A stretch of 64,000 bases of DNA from Apus apus (taxonomy: Eukaryota > Chordata > Aves > Apodiformes > Apodidae): the NCBI RefSeq assembly GCF_020740795.1, contig NC_067282.1, forward strand, positions 126,351,132-126,415,131. Direction: 5' to 3'. Shown piece by piece: positions 1 through 9,651 of the stretch. Below the pieces are notes generated by a model. The model was given only the letters and a program-made list of their open reading frames with translations, searched no databases and was not told the origin of the DNA. Within the stretch, counting starts at the first letter, position 1, and every line of letters begins with the position of its first letter. Position numbers and translations under genes: made by a program.

Positions 1-1079
1 ACTAGGCCATGACAGATGACTAATTTTTCAGAGAATTGTAAGTGAGAGGCAGTTGTAAGCTCAACCTTTCCACCTACAGCAACCTTTAATAGGGTGCTGT
101 GGAAAGATTTTGGATGATATTCAGGTTAGTAGCAGCAATGTTGGCTCCAAAGGAGCTGAAAAAATCTCCTTCCACTTGTGAGAGCCCTGCTAATTGTTCC
201 TATTGTAGTCCACCTTCAGATGTTAACCAGCACCTCTTCAGCAGAGCTAACTCAATCAATCCCCACCCCTCTGATGATGCAGTGGTTGCAAAAAGACCTT
301 CCCCAGCTTAAGCACATGGTGTAGGACAGGTGTGTAGGGGGCTGTGCTTTAAAATGGATATCCAGAATTATATTACTTAGAATTTTGCCCTCCAAAAGGC
401 CTAATTTTTCCCCAAATCGTGTTGACCGGACAATTTACAGTACATCTGTATAAACAGTGAAGCTGAACAAAGGGTCAAAGAGTTGCTGCATGAGGCTGTG
501 AGAGTGGAAAATAAGAGCTGTGAGGCACAGGATCACAAACTATCTTTGCTAACAGAAGACTATGCCACTCCAGTCGCAGACATCAATCACCTTCATTTTC
601 TGCTCATTTTTTTAACCATAACAGCTACTTCATTGCATCAAGATAAAGTGATTGTCATCATCAAAGAGTGACAAAAAACTGTGACTCAGGGAACTGAGGT
701 GCTGTTGTTAAATATACTTTGATAGACACATGTGGTTTTACGTCCTTAGATGTTTATTTATACCACATTAAGTTTAGAAATGATGGTACCTCTATGTTTT
801 AGCCAGTCCCAGCATTAAATATTGCTGGGTAGGGGAAAATATTCAGGTAGATGGTAGTTACTCACCTGGTCCTTTGACTCTTGATATGTGGCATTGCCAA
901 GAGTTATGAAGCTGATCCACTAATAGCACAGAAAAACATCTTCATAATTTCAGAGTCAAATCAGTAATAACAATGGCATACAGTTGCTATGGCTATTTAA
1001 GTTCCATCTGGATTTCATATTGCAATGCTCTATTACAGTGGAAAAAAGATAGAGAAAAATACAGAATCTTGAAAAATAT
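1..1079. other. 3' flank of NANOG, no gene seen
   Basis: No coding region or recognisable repeat is visible. The open frames are short and lack splice context or family resemblance. A second minus-strand AATAAA hexamer at 753-758 is an alternative distal polyadenylation signal for NANOG. Confidence 0.5.
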
Positions 1080-1085
1080 TTTATT
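1080..1085 (-). promoter_or_regulatory. candidate NANOG polyadenylation signal
   Basis: AATAAA on the minus strand, about 690 bases past the NANOG stop codon. It is the first canonical hexamer I found downstream of the gene. A distal alternative lies at 753-758. Which one is used cannot be told from sequence alone. Confidence 0.3.
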
Positions 1086-1773
1086 TGCCAAATTGAATGC
1101 ACCGTTAGGTTTCCTTGAGGGGAGACACAGAAAGATACAGATTAGAACAAAGGGCTTATTTATAATTTTGATGCTTATAAGCTTACCAGGCTTTGTGCAA
1201 GCTACTTGTGACATCTCCCTTCATCAGACACTTCATCAATTCTATACCTTGTGGCTGACCTACAGGTCTGGTGGTCTAACCATAACATGGATGCCTGGTG
1301 TCTCACAATAACTTCTCCAACTTTGGCAAAAGGTATGTGAACAGCACCTCTCCTCACAGCCCATGGCTTCATTATACAGAACTGTAAGTGATTTGTAGAA
1401 ATGAGATCCCCAAAGAAAGCTGCACCTCATCTGAGACAATTTACAATATCCCTTATCTAGAAAACCAAGGGGGTAATCTAGGTAGCCAGATTTTGGGTCT
1501 TGCTATAAGGGAACTTGGTTGTCTGTACCACTACAGAGAGGGATGTATGTGTGCACGTGTAAGGGCATACAAGTGAAGGGGTATATGTAGATGTATGGGC
1601 AAGTAGGTATTTCTATGTCTGTGTGTCTGTACATGCTTGCAGGCACATATTTGGATGCCAAAACAGGTTTTAGCTATGTGATGCCCCTGAGTTGAAGACC
1701 ACATGAATAACAAAGGGAGAGATGAAAACAGGATTTTATCCCCAGGTGCCCAAGTACCCCACATTCACAGTGC

Positions 1774-2136
1774 TTAGGAATGATAGAGCTGGTGACTAGA
1801 AGTGGTTGGGAAAGGAGCCCCCATGGTGGCTGAGTGGTGGAAGTCACAGCCATCACCTGTCTTTGTGCCTAGATATTCCATACTGCCAGGACAGCTGTGG
1901 TAAAAGTCTACTTTGTGTTGGGCAATGAAGCCCACTGTCTGCTGGACTCTGCAGGTGCCCCCACCTTTGCCAAAGACTCCTCCATCCTCACTGGTCACAA
2001 TTGTGTAAGCGTTCTGCCCTGCTCCATAGTGCTGACAGGAGGGAGGCATGGGTTGGATGTTGCTGGCTGCAGCAATTGGGTAGCCCTGGTGAAATTTGGG
2101 GTGCACGTCCAGATAAGTACTTGGCTGGAAGCCACT
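1774..2136 (-). CDS. NANOG: NANOG coding exon 4 (C-terminal domain and stop)
   Basis: 363 bases in phase 0, preceded by a good pyrimidine tract and CAG (CTTTCTCTTTCAG). It encodes residues 183-302 and ends in TAA at 1774-1776. It is rich in Gly, His, Tyr and Ser, has no tryptophan, and carries the FGKGGG stretch followed by a Q-rich segment. Confidence 0.9.
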   Translation of the reverse strand, partial: SGFQPSTYLDVHPKFHQGYPIAAASNIQPMPPSCQHYGAGQNAYTIVTSEDGGVFGKGGGTCRVQQTVGFIAQHKVDFYHSCPGSMEYLGTKTGDGCDFHHSATMGAPFPTTSSHQLYHS

Positions 2137-5100
2137 CTGAAAGAGAAAGGCAGTGAATCAGAATACACAGCTTCTCCACTGCTGTCCACAGTCCTGACAC
2201 ACACTGGGGCTCTGTCACTTCACAATTCATGTTTTCTCTTGATCAACACCAACGACATGGGAGGGAAGAAGAACTATTTCCATCCCCTTAACTCAGGAGT
2301 GGATACACAGTCATATATATAAGAAAACCAGCTTTTCTCTGGAAGCATTTCAATGGCATAGTCAGCCCCTTGCTAGGTTACCCATGGAGATCCATGCCAA
2401 GTCTGTGCCTCTGTGCTGAACACAAGCAGGCAGGGTACACTGATACTTATATGCTGAAGTTGCCACTGTGGAGGAATTATCTCACAGGATTTATCTGCCC
2501 AGATAGAAGGGTCAGGCTGAGCCATGTCCTGTGCTCTTACTTGCATGAGGCACTGAGCCCTGTCAGTCCACAGGCTATGCTTCTGGCACCTTTTCAGCTT
2601 CATCCTCCTGTTCTGGAACCAAGTCTTCACCTGGGCGGGAAAGGGAGAGCAGAGAGCAAAGGAGAGGGAAAAGCAAAGGTTGTCAAATTAATGAGCAGCT
2701 GAAGAGTGACCAGATGGCACAGATACATAGGCAGCAGCAGATAAAGGCCTTTAAGAGCTCCCTGGGGTTCTTGCCAAGGCTAGATGCCTGTCTAGCAGCC
2801 TCAGCAGGTGGCTAGTTCATCTGCATGATGGGGGCAGGGAACAGCATTACTTCCACGGGAAAGTTATAGCTGTGACAAATCGACTCATTTCCACCACGGC
2901 AATGAACAACTGGAGGGAATTAGACCCACCTGGGTCTCTACATGCTCTCCGTGCTACAGGCAAACATATTTCTGCATGTTTGTGAACCGAGAAGAGAGGT
3001 TTGCTTCCTGTACCCAGCAGTTCCCAAATTCAAAGCTCCTTGCTGGGGTGAATTCCAGAGCCTTTTCGCCCCGGGGCAGTGTCTGCGCTGTGAGAGCAGT
3101 CTTTGCAGGGATGTGGATTGAAGGGTAGATTGTCCCACTGGCTCCTGACAGAACTAGTTCAGTGTGTGAATACATAGGTGTGCACCTACAATGCATTTAT
3201 ACATCTTTTAGTAACAGAGCATCCCTGGCCATCCAGGTCATCCTACCCAACTCTGAGATTCAAGTTCCATGCAGATTTTGGGCTTGTAACTGCCTGCTCT
3301 GTTGCCCAGCCCCTCTGCTTTATAAAGGCATTGTTTGAGTCAACACCATTTCACTGCACACACAAACTATCTGGAGATCAGCAAAGGCCCTGAAGGACTG
3401 CAATGCATGAACCTAGCAGTTGGACCTAGGGACCTGGTGCAAGCAGCGAGGCAGTGCTGAGAGTGGGACATTATTAGATATTAGACAAGATTAGTCCTGG
3501 GAAACATTAGCTGTAGCTTCCAGCATGTTGCAGCCTTGGGATTCAGAGAACTGATGCATGCCAGGGTGTCTCTGAAGTTCACCATTGCCTGGAAAAATTC
3601 TGCAAAGAGGTGTCAAGCCCAGAGCAGAGGCTGTTTGTGACAAACAACATCTTCATTACTGTGTTTGCAATTCTACTGCAAGTGCTTGCAACAGTGCCCT
3701 TAACTCAACCCTCACCAGGGAGACTTCAATGAGGTGCCAGTGACTCCCCTGTTGCCCACAAAACTTCTGATCTCTGGGCATGAATAGGTGGAGCAGCAAC
3801 AGTTAGCTGACACCTTTGCCTCTAACTTCTGCTGCAGATCCCTGTTCCTGTCCTATCACTGCTTTATGTGACCATTCAGTTGCTGTGCCAGATATACTAT
3901 GGATCAAAGTCTGTGTTCACCTGCTTGTAGGTGAGTCCCAGAGCAGCAGCCAGCTCCCGGATCTGCTGGGGACTGAGGTACTTCTGGTTCTGGAACCGCT
4001 GGTGCAAGGTTTGCAGCTGGTCCTTGGAGAAAGCTGTGCGGCTTTTGGCCTTCCTCAACCCTTCCATGCCATCTTCTCTGCCCTTCTGAGACTTAGCCAT
4101 AGGCTGTGGGGACAAAGATGCCGAATGTGGGCTGGTGGCTGAATCTGGTGTTAATTGACAGAAATTCCCACAACTGGACGAAGCTGAGGATACTTCTGGA
4201 AATAAAAAGACAATGGAAAAGGTATACAAGACATAAAACACAGCTGTATGACTATGAGCATGCTCCCTGCCTGCTGTATAGCTCCTTGCCCACCAGAAAG
4301 GGGATTCTGATGAGAGAAGTAAGGTGGTGAGAAAATTGACATGGAAGTGAAGAGAGAGAGAGAAAAGGTAGCTGTGTGTGACAGGTGAGAAGAGTCAGTA
4401 ATTCTGTACCAGGAACATGGGGGACAAATTTGAAGAGCACAGAGGAAGTTGTTTGAGCTCCTTCTGATTTGTCCTGTCTTAAGGGGTGGCTATAGAGGAC
4501 AAAGATGAGATAAAGATCTAAAGCAAAAACTTCCTAAACAATCTGGGCTACTAGTCCAGATAAAAGCTGCCAAGATGCAAAGTCTTTCAGGCTGCCTGAA
4601 TAGGAAAATTCTAACAAGAGAGATTATCCCAACACCTTTCTGTCAGGTGCCTGGCTGCTGGGGACTGTGGGAGGCCAAGACCTTCTCTGGCCAGCCCATT
4701 AGACATGAATGAGTCAGTCTGCTGCTGCCTTTTTGGAGCAGGCAGCAGGCAGAGACCCTCAGCCTTTCTACAAACTACATGGCAAGTAGCCACATGTCAG
4801 CTAGCCACTAGTCACTCTGCCCAAGCCTGTAGCTCTCTATAGCATCTGACAGCTTGAAATGGGCACTCCAAAAACTCATGTTATCCTGCTGACCATAAAA
4901 TGGGGCTGGGTTAAGACCTGCTTTCATCAGCCATCCTACTGCCACTCACTGGATTGGGAGAGGAACAGCAAGAACAGAAAATGCCACCACAGTGGGACAT
5001 CAGGCTATTTTTGCAAAGAGAGAAAGGCAAAGTAACAAAAGCACAGAAAGAAGTGGGAAATAGAGAGAGGAAAATAGCAAACTAAAACAAGCAGACAGTA

Positions 5101-5807
5101 ACAATGCTGGATTAAGGGGAGCAGATTTCCCATCACAGTGATTCAGAGCATGCTTTGGCTCAAGTTTAATGAGCACAGGAAGGACACGAGGGGATAAGGG
5201 AAAGGGGGATGTCATAGGCAGAATTACATTCTGGATTTGTGTCTCTCCAAAGCATACATGACAGCGTTTGGCTGAAAGGAGTCCCAGATATTCCTGCCCT
5301 GAGAACCATGAATTTCCATGAGACCATGGTGCCACACTGCCTTTCATCCTGGAGCACAGACCTGCCAGTGCCTGGACTCCCAGAGGGCCTGCTGAGGTTT
5401 AGGAAACCAGTTCACTGTTGCCAAAGAGAAGCAGCCCAGAAAGGTGATATGACTGCCCAAGGACACCCATCCTCCTCAACTAGCACATCACATTTTGCCC
5501 AGCTCAAACATAAGGGAAACAAGGCAGGGAGAAAAAAAAGTGCGCTCAAGGTCATTAAGCAAGTAGCTGACGTGGGACCACAGGCATCCTGAGGATAAGC
5601 TCTAGGACTTGGCTGCAATGCCTTACCTGCTGCCTGCCCCTTCCCTCCTGCTTCCGGAGACGGGCTGGCAGTGGCGGCTCCCGCTGCTCCAGCCGAGGTG
5701 CGGTCATGTCCTGCCTCCTCCGCCGAGTTCCAGTAAAACTCCAGGTACCCCATGCCAGCCCCACTGGGGTAAGCCTGGTAGGGGGGCAGAGGCAAATGTG
5801 CACACAT
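1774..5807 (-). CDS. NANOG: NANOG homeodomain transcription factor (4 coding exons)
   Basis: Pluripotency and germ-cell transcription factor that acts in the nucleus. Exons in gene order: 5807-5627, 4195-3921, 2630-2541, 2136-1774 (with TAA). Together they encode 302 residues, close to the roughly 300 usual for NANOG. The start is the first in-frame ATG of exon 1, about 105 bases below a TATA-like box. Residues 1-60 are Ala/Gly/Pro-rich with an aromatic patch (YLEFYW). Residues 62-100 are Ser/Thr-rich. The homeodomain spans about 109-168, with W156, F157 and N159 at homeodomain positions 48, 49 and 51. The block QKYLSPQQIRELAAALGL and the sequence YKQVKTWFQN across the exon 2/3 junction are NANOG-like rather than HOX-like. 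The intron after homeodomain residue 44 is a common homeobox intron site. The C-terminal 120 residues contain FGKGGG and FYHS and no tryptophan, unlike the mammalian W-repeat. Odd points: Arg rather than the mammalian Gln at homeodomain 52, and a weak GTGAAC donor inside the homeobox. A processed pseudogene is excluded by the introns and open frame. Confidence 0.93.
2137..2540 (-). other. NANOG intron 3
   Basis: 404-base intron, donor GTAAGA, acceptor CAG. Nothing else recognisable inside. Confidence 0.85.
2541..2630 (-). CDS. NANOG: NANOG coding exon 3 (homeodomain recognition helix)
   Basis: 90 bases in phase 0 on both sides, acceptor CGCCCAG, donor GTAAGA. It encodes residues 153-182, starting VKTWFQNRRMKLKR: the DNA-recognition helix with W48, F49, Q50 and N51 of the homeodomain. 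Position 52 is Arg. Confidence 0.93.
2631..3920 (-). other. NANOG intron 2
   Basis: 1,290-base intron that interrupts the homeobox between homeodomain residues 44 and 45. The donor is GTGAAC (no G at +5). No gene or repeat recognised inside. Confidence 0.85.
3921..4195 (-). CDS. NANOG: NANOG coding exon 2 (Ser/Thr-rich linker and homeodomain helices 1-2)
   Basis: 275 bases, phase 1 at the start (completes Glu61) and phase 0 at the end. The acceptor reads TATTTCCAG. It encodes residues 61-152: an S/T/P-rich stretch, then the homeodomain from about residue 109 through helix 2. If the donor were not used, the frame would stop after seven further codons, before the recognition helix. Confidence 0.93.
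4196..5626 (-). other. NANOG intron 1
   Basis: 1,431-base intron, donor GTAAGG. It contains a short (GA)n run near 4347-4363 and a purine-rich patch around 5020-5090. No gene recognised. Confidence 0.8.
5627..5807 (-). CDS. NANOG: NANOG coding exon 1 (N-terminal domain)
   Basis: 181 bases ending in phase 1 at donor CAG|GTAAGG. It encodes residues 1-60 plus the first base of codon 61. The start context is CCCTCATGT. GC-rich, Ala/Gly-rich product with an aromatic YLEFYW patch at residues 21-26. Confidence 0.85.
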
Positions 5808-5911
5808 GAGGGTGGTTCCCCCACCTTCTAATAGATGCCACCTTCACTTGGGGTGGGGGGGCACGTCTCACCAGCAAGCTGAGGTAGCCCCGAAGTGTGG
5901 CCAGGCAGTTA

Positions 5912-5919
5912 CCTTTATA
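5912..5919 (-). promoter_or_regulatory. TATA-like box of NANOG
   Basis: TATAAAGG on the minus strand, 105 bases upstream of the NANOG ATG. It would place the transcription start near 5885 and give a 5' UTR of about 80 bases. Position and match support it; transcription itself is not visible. Confidence 0.5.
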
Positions 5920-6815
5920 GTTGGCTATACCCTGCCTGGGACTGCGATAGCCACCATCCTCCGCTCCTCGAGGCTCTTTGTCATGTTAAAGAGGCTGATC
6001 GGTGGGGCGGGGACATGGTAGGGTGCAGCGGGGGAGAGACAGCCGCACATGGCATCAGGGCTAAAATATGTCCCGTCTGAATTCTTCCCGTTCTGCAGTC
6101 CCACCTGGGCAGAGCTCTGATCCAGAACACTAGGAAACCTGCTCCTGCTTGCTTCTTTGGGCTCATCTCAAATTGTTCTGTCACAATATAGTCCCTTCAA
6201 TGCAGATGTCCTGGAAAACACTGCATCAGGACAACAAATCCCAACCAGTCTCCACCACATAGGAGTGGATAGGACATAGATCTAGTGCTGAGCTTCTCAG
6301 CAACATGCCGGGCAAACCCAGGCTCTAGCTCCAGGTTATAAGGGTTCTGAGACCTTTGTTTTGTGCCTTGTGTCAAATTGACTTTCCCACAAGACCCTCA
6401 CACACACATGCACACACCCTTCCAACCTGGCAGCACTTCCCACACTCTTGGTGCAGATGGCAGAGATGGAGCAAGGGGGAAAAGCAAGCAAGGATCAGGA
6501 CTGAGGGCTTTTTCTTTTTCTTTTTTCTTTTGGCTTTTTCTTTTTAAGCAAAGGAGGAATTTCCTTCACACAGGCATTTGAGGGAACGTGCTGAAAATCT
6601 GTCTGCCCTCAGAGCAAACTCTGAGAGACGGGACAAGTTGCATTCAACACCAGATCTCATTTTGCAGAGAAGACTTTGAAGTCTCAGCTGCCTGGTCTAC
6701 ACAGGGACAACCAGAAGAGACATTTTCACTATGAAGGAAGGAAGGTATTTAGTGCAGGTGAAGTCTACAGCTAACAGATTTGCTCCCCCATGGCATTTCA
6801 AAGGCACATCTTTTC

Positions 6816-6823
6816 ATTTGCAT
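6816..6823 (+). promoter_or_regulatory. octamer (POU-factor) motif upstream of NANOG
   Basis: ATTTGCAT, a perfect octamer, about 1 kb upstream of the NANOG start. A SOX-like CTTTGAA on the minus strand lies about 13 bases away (6797-6803). The spacing is not that of the canonical adjacent OCT-SOX composite, so function is only a possibility. Confidence 0.25.
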
Positions 6824-9598
6824 AGTCTTGGCTGTGGTGTTTGGCAGGCTATTGCAGGCTAGTTGGAATAAATATAACAAAGAATTTTCTTAGAGACGAC
6901 AGCATTAGCTGATATTTGCTGACATATGGCCTACCCAAGGGGTTCAGGCACTTGCAGAGCTGTTTGTTAAAGAACTAGAGGTAAGAGCCACAAAATTCAG
7001 CTATGGACCTGCAGGCTGGTCTGCTCTGTGGGCTTGCTCTAGTCCGTTTCCCTCAGGAGGTTTTGATATGCCTGTATTTATGAAGATTTTATTAGTTTAA
7101 TCTCAAAAGACATTGTGAATCTCTAGCTAATGTCTGTATTTTTCAACAAACAGATGCAAGTCCCAGAGTAAATTGAAATATTTCTTGGTTGAACCAGCGC
7201 TGCCTTGGCACCAGGACATGTGCATGGCTCATGTCAGAAGCTCAGAGCTGAGGGTGCAGATCCACAGAAATGTAAAATTATTTAATCTGGACTGTCCTTG
7301 AAGCCCTCTGTGCCTCATTGCCCCACAGCTGCTTATTGCTGTCTTCCTCCCAAGCCTGTGCTAACATCCAGTACCTGCCCAACAGGCCAGAGAGGGGAAC
7401 CTGCTTGCTGTGAGAATGTTCAAGTATCAGCAGGGAGAAAAAACAGACAGGTGGGGATGAGCAAGAGCATAGGAAATGTGATTTAGATCAGTTTTAAAGG
7501 ATGTAGAACACCACTTTTACCAGCATTTCTGCTGCTGCTACGTGTCCCATGGAAGGTTACTAGTCCCGGCTTCCCTTTCTGTGTGGGGACAACTTGGGAC
7601 CCTTCTGAGATTCATGCCTGGGAAACTGCAGGACTGAGCTGTAAGCGAACTTGAAGATCAATGCAGTAACTGTTGAACTGCCACAGACTATCCAACTTAC
7701 TTGCCACATCACAGCATGATTCTGCTGCCTTGGGAACATCCACTTTCCCCTGAGGTGCAGACTGGAGAAAACTAAGGGCCTGGCTAGGGCCTCTTTAACT
7801 TGACACTCAGTGTTATGTTTTCTGCTTGCATAAAACACTTTTCTGTGCCTGCAAACTGCAGGGATTGACATCTCTCTGCACAAGAAATGCAGTTTCTAAT
7901 ATGAAATTAACTTAAATAACCTAAAGCAAAGGAGGGCTTTAAGGCCATCTGCCTCAATACAATCCCAAGACCATCCCAAAGATAGCACATATTCTGCAAC
8001 AGCCTCTACATGGTGGCTTTGGTTCATGCCTCACTTCTGAATCATTCCACATTTCAGAGCTGCAGTGCCACAAAAGATGACTATCCCTCATCTTTGCTCT
8101 CAGGCCCTAGCTGAGTAAGCAAAGGGAGACTCATCAATGACATCAGCTGCTTAGAGCCTGGAACCCCACTGGGCAGCTCCAGTGTCCCCAGTCAAGGAGA
8201 ATGTCAGGTGCTCCTTCTTATTCATGTCTGGCCTTTTCTCGTATACTGGTGTTCATGTTTCCATAGCCTTATGTGCAATGAGAAAATCAAAACAAGGTAG
8301 CAGACCTGGAGGATATGTGTGTCTGTTTAATATCAGCATATACTGTTTAATCTGAAGACCTAGCAGAAAACATGGCATGGAGTGCTGACATGGGTGGCAG
8401 TGGGTATCTGTATACTGTTGGGAGTCTCACTGGCTGAGTACTTTGCACTTGATCTCCTTGATCTCAGCTACTTCTGAAGGTGTCTGGGACATTTCTTGCA
8501 AAGTGCCCAGGGGCTATAATAAACTCGCATAGTCACCTGCACTACAAAGTCCCTCTGGGCAGAAGCTGGGGAGGAGGGTGGTGCTGCCCACCTGACTGGA
8601 CCAGGGAGTGGGGCAGCACAGACAGGAGTCACCTCCCTGGGGGCAGGAGGGGGATGGAGAGGCAGAAGAGCTGAAGGAATCTCAGGGCCTCACCTCTTCA
8701 CCACCTCTCAGGGAGCAGTTTTTCTCCCCAGTGCATGACATTGCTTCTGGTGCAGGCAGCACTGCCTGAAGCCAGCACTGCAGGCAGCTGAGAGATGTGG
8801 CTTGGCATCAAACTGAGCCAGGCCCTGGTGGGTTTGGTCCTGTGCTATTCCAGTCTGGGCCCAAATACTTGCTGTTGTCTCACAATGATTTCTATCAAAG
8901 CCTTTCCAGGCTCATGCTCTTGGCTCAATAGGACTTATAGTATCTTAAACAACCTTTATCTGCTCTTCTGCACCATGAAGCTGAAAGCACGCTCCAATAA
9001 GAAGAGGGTAAATTCTTCACAGGCGTGTTAGTAACATGGTCTTACATCGACAGCTAAGCCCTTTGCTTTCTCTGAGAAGGCACTGAACTCTATAACAGTC
9101 CCAGCAATGAAACAGTAGCCTGTAAATGACCAAATTTTCTCCATTAATGTAGTGAAGCAGGAAAACTAGTAGTTAGAGAGACCAGGAAGACAGATGAAAA
9201 CTCTTCATTCTCTGTCTTCATGGCCTTCACAATATGGCTGTAGTTCATGCTGACTTGCCCAAGATGGCCACAAAGTAGTGAACATAGGTGCTACTGACAA
9301 GGTAACTCCAGTGACATGGAAGGCAGAAGAAGCTGAAAAAACAACCTTGAAAACTGGACTGGGATTATAGATAACATTCAGAAGATGTTCAAGCAGAGCA
9401 GGAGATGGAATGCTCATGTAAATGGTTTCTGTAACTAGGTCCTTTCACTGGCACAGTCCATATGTTTGTGATAACTTGATTTTCCTATAACAATCCCTGC
9501 CTAGCCATGTTTGGTCACTGAACCAGTGTTTTCCACATATTTCATAGGTGGCCTCTGCAAAATCATCCTTCCAAGGAACAGCTTTTGATCTGTTTGGA

Positions 9599-9651
9599 TT
9601 TTTGGTGTGTTTTGTTGCTTGGTTTTGGTTTGGTTTTTTTGGCTTTTCAGT
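9599..9651 (+). repeat. G/T-rich low-complexity tract
   Basis: Irregular runs of GGTTTT, TTTGGTTTGG and T7 on the + strand. One of several similar tracts in the window. Confidence 0.7.

Noticed and set aside
1540-1665. TG/TA-rich stretch as a microsatellite gene marker
   Set aside because: Too degenerate to define a repeat unit; no biological claim supportable.
1774-5807. NANOG as a processed or broken pseudogene
   Set aside because: Four exons with GT-AG introns join in frame with no stop, and a TATA-like promoter is present; nothing suggests retrocopying.
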